Both the position numbers and the translations under genes were made by a program. The notes under the pieces were generated by a model. That model ran no database searches and was not told the origin of the DNA. It worked only from the letters and a program-made list of their open reading frames with translations. This document shows, piece after piece, positions 1-11,397 of a stretch of DNA of 64,000 nt (position 1 is the stretch's first letter; each line of letters starts with the position of its first letter). Source of the DNA: Azolla caroliniana (taxonomy: Eukaryota > Polypodiophyta); assembly GCA_043228905.1 (NCBI GenBank), contig JBHGNT010000008.1:15562001-15626000 (forward strand). Reading direction: 5' to 3'.

Positions 1-1186
1 AAAGGCTTTGTGGCATCCGGCCAGGAACATCTAGTCTGCCGACTCAAAAAGAGTTTATACGGCCTGAAACAGGCATCCCGACAATGGTACAAGAAGTTCA
101 ACAACTTCATCCAGTCGGTTAGCTTCTCCAGGAGCAATGAGGACCACTGTCACTTCACCAAAACAGCTCAAGACGGGTCTCCCATCTTCCTCATCATTTA
201 CGTGGACGACATGCTACTCTCCGGCCGACATGCTGGAGAGCTCACCAAACTCGTTCAGAAACTGCGGTTGAAGTTTGCCATGAAGGACCTCGGTCCGGCA
301 AGACACATACTTGGTATGAAGATTAGTCGGCATCGCGATAAACAACAACTCTTCTTGTTTTAAACCGACTACATCAGACGTGTCTTGGAACGCTTCAACA
401 TGCACTCGGCCAAGTTTGTTTCGACCCCGCTCCCTATTAACCTTCGGTTGTCTCAGCGAGACTGCCCGACATCTAGTCCGGAGGGGGAAGATATGAAGTC
501 GGTACCATATGCACCGGCAATCGGCTCCCTTATGTACGCGATGGTCGCGACACGGCCTGCCTGATATTTCTTATGCCATAGGAGTCGTCAGCAGATTCAT
601 GCACAACCCAGGCCGATCGCACTGGAACACAGTCAAGCATGTGTTCAGATATCTAGCTGGCACAAAAGACCACGACATTCTTTTTGGCCCGAACTCAACC
701 TCAGGCGTAGTCGGTTACACCGACTCGGACTTCACTGGCTGCATGGACAATCAGAAATCAACAACCGGATATTGTTTCAAATTCGGCAATGGAGCAATCT
801 CGTGGAAGTCGAAACTTTAGGAGTGCACACCCACCTCAACGACCAAAGCGGAATACGTAGCTGCGTCCGACGCGACAAAAGAAGCTTAATGGTTCGGTCG
901 GTTGGCGCACACATTTCGACAAGTCGACTTCGACTCGGCTCTAGTTGTCTACAACGACAGTCAGGGTGTTGTTGTTTTGTCAAAAAATCTGGTTCACCAC
1001 AACACCTCCAAGCATATTGACGTTCAATATCACTTTGTTCGGGACTGCGTCATTTCAGGGAAAATCGGTCTCGAGAAGATATCCACAACCGATAATGTCG
1101 TAGATGGAATGACCAAGTATCTTTCGACGGATCACTTCCGGTCCCTTCGGCACCAAATGGGCATAACGAAAAATCGATCCGGTTAA
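1..1186 (+). pseudogene. Copia pol fragment: reverse transcriptase C-terminal half and RNase H (element K)
   Basis: The frame opens with the RT segment SLYGLKQ, followed by the catalytic YVDDM box near 199-213 and the conserved MKDLGPARHILGMKI stretch. A stop at 361-363 breaks the frame. A four-base gcct duplication near 560 shifts it just after ATRP. RNase H follows, with the DSDF motif near 724 and the SKHIDVQYHFVRD motif near 1010-1050; further stops lie near 820 and 888. The frame ends at 1186. Its best match in the window is the intact polyprotein of F, which has none of these breaks. It is a dead copy of a copia polymerase. Confidence 0.93.
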
Positions 1187-1381
1187 AGTTGGATACACAG
1201 CACAGGATGGTTTCGAACAACCGACATCTATTCTTTGAGGATCGGCTTTAGCTCTTCCGACCCGACCGGTTCAGTCTTCTGTCTTCAGATCTTGCCTACT
1301 CAAACAAAACCGATCTGTCCGATAAACCTTGTATATACCTGTAATTTCAGATAACCCATGTATACGCCCATTATAGGGGAG

Positions 1382-1681
1382 TGTCGAATATGAGTGTATA
1401 ATGGCCGTATTCACACTGTCCCTTTGGACAGCCCAAGTTTGGGCTATTTCTGTAAATAGCATAAAGGGAAGTTGCCCTAGGATAGTCACTATATAAAGTG
1501 ACTTTGTAACCTTTAGTGGGGGGTTGTTGTCATTTTTAACTGTTGCTATTAAGAAATAAGACGTTTCTTTGTGCCTATCTCTCTCCCTCTCTCTCTGTGT
1601 ATCTTGTTCATTCTCATACACAGGTCCTTCAACATCACAGATGTTGTTTGTTCTTCCGCACTGACGACCTTGTCCCCAACA
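1382..1681 (+). repeat. 3' LTR of copia element K
   Basis: The repeat begins tgtcgaata and ends ccccaaca. It is homologous along its length to the reverse complement of the F LTRs. It has the tgaatacgtcc-like start region, a TATATAA promoter core near 1490, a CT-rich tract near 1578-1605, and a 3' end matching the gacgacctagttcacaaca end of F. The polypurine tract lies immediately before it. Confidence 0.88.
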
Positions 1682-1777
1682 TTTACCCACTAGGTCATTT
1701 AGATTATATGATAATAATTCATGTCATTATTAAGAGATGTATGCATACAACATTATAGAACATTCTAGATCATTCTG
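1682..1777 (+). repeat. Partial gypsy J LTR
   Basis: About 95 bp starting ttacccactaggtcatttag match the J LTR at 2226-2320 almost base for base, then break into integrase sequence. Copia K inserted at its left end. This is an internally deleted piece of a second J copy. Confidence 0.8.
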
Positions 1778-2171
1778 GATTGCTGCACAAATAAATGATG
1801 TAGCTTTTCGCTTGGATCTACCTTCCCATATGCGTCTTCACCCAGTCTTTCATTGTTCACTTCTTGAGCCTTGTGCTACTACCACTATTCCACATCGTAT
1901 TGTGCCACCTCCACCTGTCGTTCAACTCACTGATGGCCCGGAATATGAGGTTGCCGCTATCCTTGATTCCAAGATCATCCGCAATAAGGTATATTACTTG
2001 GTGGATTGGCTTGGATACAATCCCAATGATCGTACTTGGGAACCTATCGACAACGTTACTAATGCTCAAGCACTTGTGGATACCTTCCATCGCAAGTATC
2101 CAGAAAAACCTAGCCTTTCGTCCTCGGCGACTCGTTGCACTCGTCGTTTTAAGAAAGAGATAGTGTCATGA
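1775..2171 (+). pseudogene. Gypsy integrase C-terminal tail with chromodomain (element J1)
   Basis: The translated segment has the gypsy integrase C-terminal signature (LHPVFHCSLLEPC), followed by a chromodomain-like block: EYEVAAILDSK, then YYLVDWLGYNPNDRTWEP. This is the hallmark of plant chromoviruses, in which the chromodomain steers integration into particular chromatin. The stop codon at 2169-2171 lies inside the adjoining LTR, which is common at the pol 3' end. A purine-rich tract (aagaaagagatag, ending 2163) sits just before the LTR. Everything upstream of the integrase tail is missing, so it is a fragment. Confidence 0.88.
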
Positions 2172-2690
2172 TTACTGGTCATGCCAAAGCTCAAACCTTC
2201 GACCCTGGCACTCATCTTATAGCACCTTACCCACTAGGTCATTTAGATTATATGATAATAATTCATGTCATTATTAAGAGATGTTACAACATTATAGAAC
2301 ATTCTAGATCATTATGGGAAATTGTGGAACTTTCTAGAACATTTAAGGAAACTCATGAAGGGATGACACGTGGCATTGCTTGCTCTTGCGTGTGTCATTA
2401 CCTACTCCTATAAATTGAAGCCCCTCACTATTTTCAAGTTATTCCGGTTCAACACTAGTCTCCAGCCTTGTACCCTACATTATCAATCATTCTCTTAATT
2501 CTCTAGTTGTAACATTCTCTCTTTATAATAAATATCTCACCATTCTGCTTCAACAAGAAACTCTATCTTTTCTCTTGTCCGTGTTCAAACTATTAGTTAT
2601 AATATTCTCTCTTTATAATAATAATAATAATATCTCCATTCCACTTCTTCCAAATATCCTTATACCTTTTCTCTTGTCCACGTGCTGACA
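2164..2690 (+). repeat. Gypsy J LTR (between the J1 tail and J2 gag)
   Basis: It starts tgtcatgatt after a polypurine tract and ends gtgctgaca. It contains an internal duplication: the segment beginning tataatattctctctttataata recurs in altered form. Its 3' part recurs at 11398-11621. It serves as the 3' LTR of the upstream chromodomain fragment and the 5' LTR of the downstream gag, an LTR-sharing arrangement produced by recombination between elements. No clear tRNA primer site could be read after position 2690. Confidence 0.83.
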
Positions 2691-2735
2691 GTTTGAACCG
2701 GAATACTCCTCTACCCAAAATCTCCTAATACTCGG

Positions 2736-3411
2736 ATGGCTTCCATTAGCCTTGAGGAACATCAATTTGTCCTATTAGATCTTGAATGCTTGAAAGGCAA
2801 GTTTGTGGCTCTTGAACAAGAGAATCAACATCTACTTGGAGATCTACAACAAGTCACAATGGAGAAGCGACAACATGATGAAGAATTGACACAACGAGTA
2901 CGACAATATGAGGAGCGGGTTCAACAATTAGAGATGACGCTAGCTTCTTCGCAGCAACAAGTCGTTGAAACTTAAGGCATTTTTAAGGAACCTAAGATAA
3001 GTCTTCCAGCAAGGTTTGATGGGACACGCTCACAATTTCGGGGCTTTTTGAATCAGGTACGATTAGTAATTCAAATGCACCCGACACGTTATCCAACTCA
3101 AGTATCCTGAGTGGGACTAGTAGGCACTTTATTAAGCGGTTCAGCTTTGTCTTGGTTTGCACCACTATTAGAACAAAAAAATCCATTGTTAGATGATTTT
3201 GAAGCTTTTATAGAGGAATTCAAAGCATGTTTTGGAGATACGGATAGTGTAAGGACAACCATAAAAATGATTTGTAGGCTACTACAAGGGGATCGTCTAG
3301 CTTCTACCTATGCCACTAACTTCCATCTCCTCGCATCTGACATCCCAAGGGACGAGCAAGCATTAATAGAACAATTTCGATAAGGCCTTTGCAATGATGT
3401 GAAGGATTTGA
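2736..3411 (+). pseudogene. Gypsy J2 gag, 5' portion
   Basis: The ATG at 2736 opens a 79-codon coiled-coil segment rich in Glu and Gln, which ends at a stop near 2975. The frame then resumes with a Retrotrans_gag-type core: SLPARFDGTRSQFRGFL, then LLSGSALSWFAPLLE, with a stop near 3108. It reads FGDTDSVRTTIKMICRLLQGDRLASTYATNFHLLA before a further stop at 3381. This is the capsid precursor that packages element RNA. Copia G interrupts it at 3411/3412. Confidence 0.88.
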
Positions 3412-3689
3412 TGACAGGAACTACACGCTCCCTATGCGCAACGCCCGGCCACAACCGAGCTTAGAATCAAACACAGAAAAAAAAAACGGGGAATGAATAC
3501 ACGACACAAAGGAAAGAGAAGAGTACACAGGATGTTTACGTGGAAAACCCAAACTAGGGAAAAACCACGGCAGCCCACAGGCTGCAAACTATCACTATGT
3601 TACAATGATTACAATAGTGAATTCACGGAGGCAACAACCTTGTGCTCACGATCTTCGCCACAGGCGGCGGTTACAACAGAGGCAACGAC

Positions 3690-3734
<45 letters not shown>

Positions 3735-4215
3735 CACTATTACGCGCTCTCTAGTCTTGCACCAACGAGAATGACAACAACTCATAACTAAAGTTTGCCC
3801 TAAGTCATATTTATACTAATATGACTTTTCGGCTATTTACAAATATAGCCACGATGGACTCTCAGAAAACATATTTACGAATATGTCTCTTCATCCGGTG
3901 AGCACTCCTCACCGGGCCTGCATCATCGGGCGCTTGCCGGGTACTCTTCATCCGGTTCTCACCGGTTCTGCACCATCCGGCTCTCCGTAGCCAGGTACTC
4001 TTCATCTGGTTCTCATCGGGTCTGCACCATCCGGCTCTCCGTAGCTGAGTACTCTTCATCCGGTTCTCACCGGGTCTACACCATCCGGCTCTCCGTAGCC
4101 GGGTACTCTTCATCCGGTTCTCATCGGGTCTGCACCATCCGGCTCTCCGTAGCTGGGTACTCTTCATCCGGTTCTCACCGGGTCTTCACCATCCGCAGGG
4201 ACCTGTTTCCTAACA
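3412..4215 (-). repeat. 3' LTR of copia G (804 bp, expanded)
   Basis: On the plus strand it runs from tgacaggaac to cctaaca. It is 234 bp longer than its partner. Four extra copies of a 54-bp repeat (216 bp) and a longer TC run near 3690-3730 account for the whole difference. Confidence 0.93.
3941..4196. repeat. 54-bp tandem repeat inside the G 3' LTR
   Basis: The unit starting gtactcttcatccggttctc begins at 3941, 3995, 4049, 4103 and 4157 (the last copy is partial), so the period is exactly 54 bp. Because 54 is divisible by three, the opposite strand stays open and yields a spurious repetitive frame. The other LTR has a single unit near 8791. Confidence 0.95.
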
Positions 4216-4229
4216 AACTCCCCCTTCAC

Positions 4230-6108
4230 TCCGGCATGGGATGTCTTACTAGTCCGACCCGCTTCCGGCATGCATCCACCTTGTCGGGTATCAATACTTT
4301 GGTCAGCATATCTAACCCGTTCTCGGCCGTGTGGATCTTCGTCAGCGCGAACTCTTGGTCATTTACTCTTTCCCGGATCTAGTGATACCTTCGTTGGATA
4401 TGCTTCGTCCGGGAATGGTAGGCCGCATTCTTAGCAAGGTGGATGGCACTTTGACTATCGCAGTAGAGCCGGTATTCATCTTGCCTGATACCGAGCTCTC
4501 CGATGAAGTCCTTCATCCATAATATTTCCTTGCCGGCTTCCACAGCCGCCATGTACTCCGCCTCCGTGGTTGACAACGCAACCGTCTTCTGCAGCCTTGA
4601 CTGCCACGAAACAACTCCCCCTGCATATGTCATTACATACACGGATGTGGACCGACTGGTATCCACATCAACCGACATGTCCGAATCGGTAAAATCGTCA
4701 AGTTGAGGTTTTCCGGAGTGCCCTTCAAGTACCGGAGTATCCATTTGACTGCGTTCCATTGCTCCTTGCCGGGATTGCTCATAAACCGGCTCACCACTCC
4801 GACTGCATATCCTATATCCGGTCGGGTACACACCATTGCGTACATCAAGCTCCCGATGGCAGAGGCATATGGAACCTTCATCATATCAGCCTTCTCTGCT
4901 TTCGTCTTCGGGCTTTGCTTACCGGATAATCTACAGTTTGTCGGGAGTGTCGATCCGACCGGTTTCGCTTCCAACATGTTGAACCGTTGAAGCACCTTTG
5001 TCACGTACTTCTCCTGTGACAGCCACAATTGCTTCGTTGGCCGGTTCCGGATGATATGCATCCCCAGCATCTGTCGTGCCGGACCCAAGTCTTTCATTGA
5101 GAAGGTCCGGTTGAGAGCCTTCTTCAGCATCCGTATTTTGGTTTGGTCCTGTCCGATGATCAACATGTCGTCCACGTACAGAAGGAGTATCAGGAAGTCG
5201 CCTCCTTCGAACTTCTTCACAAACACATAGTGGTTACCCTGTGTCTTGTGGTACCCTTGATCAGTCATGAAGGAGTCGAACTTCCAGTACCATTGTCGGG
5301 GAGCCTACTTCAGTTCGTACAGGTTCTTCTTCAACCAGCATATCAGGTGCTCCTTCCCTTTCTCCACGAATCCTTCTGGTTGTTGCATGTAGATCTCCTC
5401 TTCGAGGTCACCGTGAAGGAATGTCGTATTCACGTCTAGCTGCTCTACCTCGAGGTCCATGCTTGCCGCTATACTCAGCACCGTCCGGATGGAGGTCATC
5501 TTTACTACCGGGGCAAATATCTCGTCGAAGTCCACGCCCTTCTTCTACTGGAACCCCTTCACCACGATCCTGGCTTTGTATCTCGGGGGGTTGTCGGCAT
5601 CTCCTGGTTTCAACTTGTACACCCACTTATTTCGGAGTGCCCGCTTTCCTTTCGGCAACTCCACCAATTCGTACGTATGGTTCTCATGCAGGGAATCCAT
5701 CTCATCCTGCATGGCACTTAACCATTTTCGGCTGTGGGTGTCATCCTTCGCTTCTTCGAAGCTTTCTGGCTCCCCCTCATCGGTCAGCAGCACATGCTCT
5801 ACATCCAGAAATCTCTGGGGGGCCCTTCTCTCTCTGAGAGGATATCTCCGTCTCTGGGCTTTGGTAACCGGCTCCTCCATTTGCTCTTCATCCAAATCCG
5901 ATTCGGGATCTTGGCCGGTTTCGGTTCCAGCTTCCTCTACTTCTTCTTCTGCCGGTTCGGTATCCTCACCGTAACCGGTTGGTTCCTCGAGTGCTAACCG
6001 GTCTCTTGTCGGTTGGGTCTGCTCATCGTAGAATCGATCCTTACCGGTCGACTCAGAGTTCATTATCTTCTTCTCCGACTCCCAGTCGGCGAGCGTCTTG
6101 TCCTCCAT
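4230..6108 (-). pseudogene. Copia G reverse transcriptase and RNase H
   Basis: Reading from 6108 there is an acidic linker, then the RT start (WLSAMQDEMDSLHENHTYEL, then NKWVYKLKPGD). DFDEIFAPVVKM follows near 5530, the QLDVNTTFLHGDLEEEIYM block near 5430, and catalytic YVDDM near 5170. RNase H shows the TEAEY motif near 4560 and LYCDSQSAIHLAKN near 4450. In-frame stops occur near 5547 and 5306, and a frameshift lies near 4720. It would copy element RNA into DNA if intact. The family and order are clear; the gene is broken. Confidence 0.93.
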
Positions 6109-6299
6109 GAAGATAATATCTCGACTCTAGAATACCTTCTTGTCGACCAGGTCCCACACTCGGTAGCCGAACTCATTGTCGCCGTAACCGAGGAATATGC
6201 ATGGCCGGGTCTTTGGATCTAACTTTCCTCTCCGGTCCTTAGCAACATGCACGTACACAAGACACCCGAACACCTTCAGATGCCAGTAGGACACTTCCC

Positions 6300-7416
6300 T
6301 ACCAGTCCAGACTCTCTATGGCGTGTCTCCGTCCAAGGGTACTGAGGGTGATCTGTTTATCACATATGTCGTCGTCGACAGTGCCTCAACCCAAAACTTC
6401 TTAGGTAGTTTTGCATGCGCTAGCATACTCCGGACTCTCTCCATTATGGTCCGGTTCATCCTCTCGGCCAGCCCGTTTAGTTCCGGCGTCTTCGGCACGG
6501 TAAATTCGAGCCGGATTCCCTTCGAGCGATAGTACTCCTCGAACTACCCCCGGTATTCACCTCCGTTATTTGCTCGAACTGCCTTCAACTTCCGGCTAGT
6601 TTCTCTTTCCACTCTCGCGTGGAGCTCTTTGAAGACGGATAACACCTGATCCTTCGTCTTCAACGGTGTGGCCCACAACTTCCGGTTGTGATCATCTATG
6701 AACGTCACGAAGTACTGCGATCCGGCATGTGACTTCATGTCCACTTGACATACATCAGTATGCACCAACTCCAGTGGTGCATTACGTCTCATCGGTGGCC
6801 TCGATCGGAAGGAGGTCCGGTTTTGTTTACCGGCTAGACAATCAGTGCACTTCTCCAAGTGCACGTTCTTCACTGGAATGAGGTTGTCGTCTGCAAGCCT
6901 CTTCATCCCCTTCTCGCTCATGTGACACAACCTCTTGAGCCACAGCTCACCGGCACTGTCGGATGCTACGTTCACGTCTTCCGGGCATAATCGGGCATTC
7001 ATTAGGTACAGCGTGTTTACCTTCCGGGCCCGAGCCACAATCAGGCTTCCTTTGCTGAACTTCATAACATCGTTCCGGATGCTACCCATGTAGCCTTCAT
7101 CATCTAGCTGACCAACTGATATCAGGTTCAGACGAACCTCCGGAACGTGTCAAACATCCTTCAGCAGCAGCTTGCATCCGGTTGGCGTTGTCAGCCACAC
7201 GTCTCTTATGCCGACAATTCGGCATGTACCTTCATTCCCCATCCGGACACAGCCGTGATCACCAACTGAGTAGGATGAGAAGCATTTCCGGTCCGGGGTA
7301 AGGTGGAACGACGCTCCGGAGTCGACCACCCAGGTCATCTCGTCGCCGGCAAGGTTTATCTCACTCTCCTTGGTGATGAGCATCAACTCTTCTTCACTTG
7401 CCGCGATTGCCGGCAT
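6300..7416 (-). pseudogene. Copia G protease and integrase
   Basis: The aspartic protease motif is WVVDSGASFHL near 7320. The pre-integrase zinc region (LWLKRLCHMSEKGMKRL, then CTDCLAGKQ) lies near 6930-6830. The integrase core shows HTDVC near 6750 and the PELNGLAERMN block near 6470. The second catalytic aspartate is replaced: the usual DNGGEY reads NNGGEY near 6565. Stops lie near 7149 and 6543. The loss of that aspartate alone would abolish strand transfer. Confidence 0.9.
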
Positions 7417-7499
7417 TCCCTTCCGGTCCGTTCCCCTCCGGTCTTTACCGTTCCGGTCCGGTGTCCGCTTCGAATCGGTACCATCGGTTTCCTTGTCTT

Positions 7500-8247
7500 T
7501 TTGGAAATGCCGACAGTTCTTCTAGAAGTGTCCCGGCTTGCCGCAATAGAAGCAAGTAGGCCTCCCCCTTGACTTTGACCGTGTCCCCGACTTCTCCCGG
7601 TTCTAGGGACTACGGTTCCTTTGTCTTCCACGTTCCGATTCAGTAAGGAGCGCTTTGGGGTCGAAGCTTGTATCCTTATCTTTCCGATGTGCCTCTTCAT
7701 CTAGCAAGCTCGACTTTACTCTTGCTAGGGATAACCGTTTCCCTTCCTGCCCGGCGTTGCCCAAAGTGACAACCAACGTCTCCCAACTATCCGGGAGGGA
7801 ACCGAGCAAGAGTAGCGCTAGTACCTCATCGGCGAGAGGTACTTCCAATGATGTTGCCTGGTGTATCAGCCCCTAGAAGGTATTCATGTGCTCCGCCATG
7901 CTGGAGCCATCTTGGTACCGGAGTCTTACTAGCTTCCGGAATACCGAAACCTGATTAACAGCATTTTTGTTTTGAAACATAATGCCGATCTTCTCCCAGA
8001 GCTCATGAGCCTTGCTCTCTTCATTGAAGTTGTTGTATAGGCTCATGTCGATGAAGCACCATATGTACGTCGTTTTCTTCATGTGCATCACCTCCCATAT
8101 CGTGGCGTCGATTTTGTCCGGTCTCTTGTCCCCGAACGGAACCGGCAACCAAAGATCTTTAACCACGAGCATGTCCCTCATCTTCGACTTCCACACCGAA
8201 TAGTTGGAGCCGGTGAGCTTGAACATGCCTCCCAACGAATTGTCCAT
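7500..8247 (-). pseudogene. Copia G gag with zinc knuckle
   Basis: The start codon at 8247 lies just inside the primer-binding site. The opening resembles copia Gag (FKLTGSNYSVWKSKMRDML), followed by the UBN2-type helical region (SKAHELWEKIGIMFQ). A stop follows near 7875, then LLGSLPDSWETLVVTLGN. The CX2CX4HX4C zinc knuckle near 7510-7555 (CFYCGKPGHF) has a stop between its His and last Cys. Confidence 0.9.
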
Positions 8248-8277
8248 TTTCTGTGTCGTTTCGCCCTGATACCACTT

Positions 8278-8847
8278 TGACAGGAACTACACGTTCCCTA
8301 TGCGCAATGCTCGGCCACAACCGAGCTTAGAGTCAAACACAAAAAAAAAACGGGGAATGAATACACAACACAAAGGAAAGAGAAGAGTACACAGGATGTT
8401 TACGTGGAAAACCCAAACTAGGGAAAAACCACGGCAGCCCGCAGGCTGCAAACTATCACTATGTTACAATGATTACAACAGTGAGTTCACGAAGGCAACA
8501 ACCTCGTGCTCACGATCTTCGCCACAAGCGGCGGTAACAACAGAGGCAATGACCTCTTCCTCTCTCTCTCTCTCTCTCTGTACACTATTACGCGCTCTCT
8601 AGTCTTGCACCAACGAGAATGACAACAACTCATAACTAAAGTTTGCCCTAAGTCATATTTATACTAATATGACTTTTCGGCTATTTACAAATATAGCCAC
8701 GATGGACTCTCAGAAAACATATTTACGAATATGTTTCTTCATCCGGTGAGCACTCCTCACCGGGCCTGCATCATCGGGCGCTTGCCGGGTACTCGTCATC
8801 CGGTTCTCACCGGGTCTTCACCATCCAGAGGGACCTGTTTCCTAACA
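8278..8847 (-). repeat. 5' LTR of copia G (570 bp)
   Basis: It spans tgacaggaac to cctaaca and aligns with the left LTR except for one 54-bp unit instead of five and a shorter TC run. The primer-binding site adjoins it at 8263-8274. Confidence 0.94.
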
Positions 8848-9360
8848 TTTGATTCTTACTTTTCCGGAGGATCCCAAATCACTTACGGAGGCAATAAGTA
8901 GAGCAGTTAGATGTGACAATAGACTATTTGAAAGGCGTTCCGAACGGCAACAACTTATGGTGTGATCAAGGTTAGAGCCTACTTATGCATCAGTTGTGAC
9001 AAGACCACTTTCTAGGCAATCATCTAATATTACTCCAATGGATGTGCCTACAGCAATGGAGATTGAAGCAACACGAAGACGAGGACCGTTATCAGATGAG
9101 GAAAAGCAAAGACGTCGATTGTGGGAGTCCTGGACATATTGCAATCAATTGTCCCAATCAACTAAAGCGTCAGGTAAATCAATTCTTACTACACCCGGTC
9201 TAATCCAATAAGAATATCTGAAAACAATCTCAATAGCCCAACTCTCCCTAATAGAGCAAATAATCCTCATAGCCCAACTCTCTCAAATAGATTTGAAGTT
9301 TTGAGCCAATTAGAGGAAGAGTTAAACGAATAGGTCCATCCAAAATAGGAGTCATTTGGT
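8848..9360 (+). pseudogene. Gypsy J2 gag, 3' portion with zinc knuckle
   Basis: The gag reading resumes after copia G (LTFPEDPKSLTEAISRAV). A zinc-knuckle remnant CGSPGHIAINCP lies near 9118-9155; a frameshift just upstream removes the first cysteine pair member. Stops near 8962 and 9210 break the frame. The stretch to about 9360 is a degenerate spacer before protease. Confidence 0.8.
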
Positions 9361-9429
9361 TGAACAGTCCCTAGTAGTGGTTCCATTTCTTCCAAGGAAG
9401 TAAGTAAAGTCTTTTCAGCTCAAGTAGAA

Positions 9430-9777
9430 GTTAGTACGTCAAGCCAACATCAAGTTCATGTCTTAGCCCTTCTAGACACTACAGCCAATTCTTGTTTCAT
9501 GGATAGGGAATTTGCCTTAGCACAGAAAATATCCTTGCATAAACTCCCCTATCAAGCTTCCGTAGTAGTCATTGATGGACGCCCTATTGCTTCTGGAAAC
9601 ATAACTGAAGGTTCTGAGCCTGTACGAGTAGTCTTAGATGATTTGGCATGTGTTATATCCTTCAATATTATTAGTAGTCCAATGAATCTGATCGTCCTAG
9701 GCTTACCTTGGTTCGAGCTTCACAACCCAAGCACTGATTGGCAGAAATGGACAATTAGATGTCAAAGTCAAGGTTAA
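9430..9777 (+). pseudogene. Gypsy J2 retroviral-type aspartic protease
   Basis: The segment contains ALLDTTANSCFMD (the active-site DSG/DTG position reads DTT), then VVIDGRP, VVLDDL and the flap-side signature LIVLGLPWFELHNP, which is typical of RVP_2 proteases of plant gypsy elements. A stop follows at 9775. It would release Gag and Pol products if active; the altered active-site triplet argues against that. Confidence 0.85.
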
Positions 9778-9789
9778 AAAGAAATCCAA

Positions 9790-11397
9790 ATGTTAGAAGA
9801 TGGTAATGTAAAGGCTAAATACCGCAAAATTTCTACTATTTCTCTACAACAATTACGCAAAGAAGGAAGAAAGGAGGAGATGTTTGTATTTGCAATATCA
9901 AGGAAGCCTTTTAAAGACTTCGAGGGTAGTTCAGAGATTAAACTTCTGCACAAGTATAAAGAATTTGCAGATGTCTTTGACAAAGTGAAAGCTGGTATAC
10001 TCCTTGAGCATCGACCTTATGATTATCCCATCGACCTACAACCAGGGAAAGAGCCACTGTGGGGACCGATCTATAATTTGTCGCCAGTAGAGCTGGAGGT
10101 TCTTTGGGAATACATTGATGAAAATCTGGCGAAAGGATTCATTCGACATTCAAAGTCTCTAGCAGGGGCACCCATTTTCTTTGTGAAAAAGAAAGATGGC
10201 TCACTTCATTTGGTGGTGGATTATCGAGGGTTGAATAAGGTCATTATAAGAAATAGGTATGCATTACCTTTGATCTCTAGCCTTTTAGAACAGATTAGTG
10301 GGGCAAATTTTTTTACTAAAATTGATCTCCGAGGTGCTTATAATCTTGTCCGGATTTGTCCCGACGATGAATGGAAGACGACTTTTCGCACTTGATATGG
10401 CCATTTTGAATATACAATCATGCCGTTTGGACTTACTAATGCACCTGCAATTTTTTAGCATATGGCTAATGATATCTTTCGGGATTTTCTATATATTTTT
10501 TTGATTATTTACTTAGATGATCTGTTGATCTATTCCAAGACACGGGAAGAGCATAATGCCCATGTTCGGCAAGTTTTACAACGGTTGCGTGAATATGGCC
10601 TTTATGCTAAGTTGGAGAAATGCAATTTTGATTGCAAACAAGTAGAGTTTTTGGGCTATGTTGTTTCATCCAAAGGTATATCGATGGATCCAGCTAAAGT
10701 TCAAACAGTGTTAGATTGGCAAATTCAATGTTCGGTCGAAGATGTCCAATGTTTTTTAGGATTTGCAAACTTCTATCGCAAATTCATTAATGGGTATTCG
10801 GCGATCATTTTACCTCTTACGCAACTCACCTAAAAGAATCAGTCATTTATTTGGACACCTGGTGCAACCAAGGCTTTCATGGATCTAAAAAAGGCATTTA
10901 CATCTGCCCCTATATTAGCTCATGTTGATCCCCACAAACCATTTATTATGGAAGCTGATGCATTGGATTTTGCTCTCAGAAGCATCTTGTCACAACATGG
11001 AGATGATGGGCAACTTCATCCAGTGGCTTTCCATTCACGTAAATTCAATGCTGTAGAGATCAACTATGAAGTGCATTATAAAGAATTGCTAGCTATTGTG
11101 GACTCCTTTCAGCAATGGTGACATCTCTTGGAGGGTTCTCTTCATCAAATACTAGTTTATAATGACCACAAAAACCTAACATACTTTCATAATGCTCGGG
11201 TGTTGACAAGGCGGCGGGCTCAGTGGGCACAAATCCTCACTCGTTTTGAGTTGTAAATACTATATTGGCCTGGATCACAACAAGGCAAGGCAGATGCTTT
11301 ATCTCGAAGGACATATCTTGCACCTCGTCCTGGTGAAGCAGCATTTGATGATCAAAAACAAATTCTTTTAGGACCTGCATGGTTACAAGCAGTCTCT
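9790..11397 (+). pseudogene. Gypsy J2 reverse transcriptase and RNase H
   Basis: The RT contains DYPIDLQPGKEPLWGPIY, then KKKDGSLHLVVDYRGLN near 10186-10235 and IDLRGAYNLVRI near 10321. The catalytic [11 protein letters not shown] lies near 10505-10535. The thumb/connection reads [11 protein letters not shown] near 10760, and RNase H begins around VDPHKPFIMEADALDFALRSIL. Stops occur near 10393, 10456, 10831, 11119 and 11254. Sequence after the RNase H end motif GKADALSRR runs only to about 11397, where it is fused to LTR sequence, so integrase is gone. Confidence 0.93.

Larger units (their letters stand above)
1..1681 (+). mobile_element. Copia LTR retrotransposon K, 3' part, cut by window edge
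   Basis: The window opens inside the reverse transcriptase of a Ty1/copia element and runs through RNase H, a polypurine tract (about 1370-1381, ending ggggag) and a complete 300-bp 3' LTR. The protein and LTR closely resemble those of intact element F at 47175-52672, so K belongs to the same family. The insertion point lies in a gypsy J LTR: the flank after 1681 starts tttac, and the matching J sequence at 2226 starts ttacccac. The 5' half is outside the window, so the target duplication cannot be confirmed. Confidence 0.92.
3412..8847 (-). mobile_element. Copia LTR retrotransposon G, complete in outline but inactivated
   Basis: Two LTRs (3412-4215 and 8278-8847) bound gag, protease, integrase, reverse transcriptase and RNase H on the minus strand. 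A perfect 5-bp target duplication, tttga, lies at 3407-3411 and 8848-8852. The primer-binding site is 8263-8274 (complement of tggtatcagggc, a tRNA-Met type with one change). A polypurine tract (complement of ctcccccttc) adjoins the left LTR at 4216. Stops in every domain and an altered integrase residue show that it is dead. Confidence 0.95.

Noticed and set aside
3862-4167. Minus-strand 101-aa frame of near-identical 18-residue repeats
   Set aside because: It is the translation of the 54-bp repeat within a non-coding LTR; the period is divisible by three, so it stays open by chance.
3941-4196. Regularly spaced repeats suggestive of CRISPR
   Set aside because: The unit is a continuous 54-bp tandem repeat without unique spacers, inside an LTR of a eukaryotic element.
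5421-5974. Plus-strand Ser/Thr/Pro-rich frames opposite copia G RT
   Set aside because: Shadow of the minus-strand RT, which has clear family motifs.
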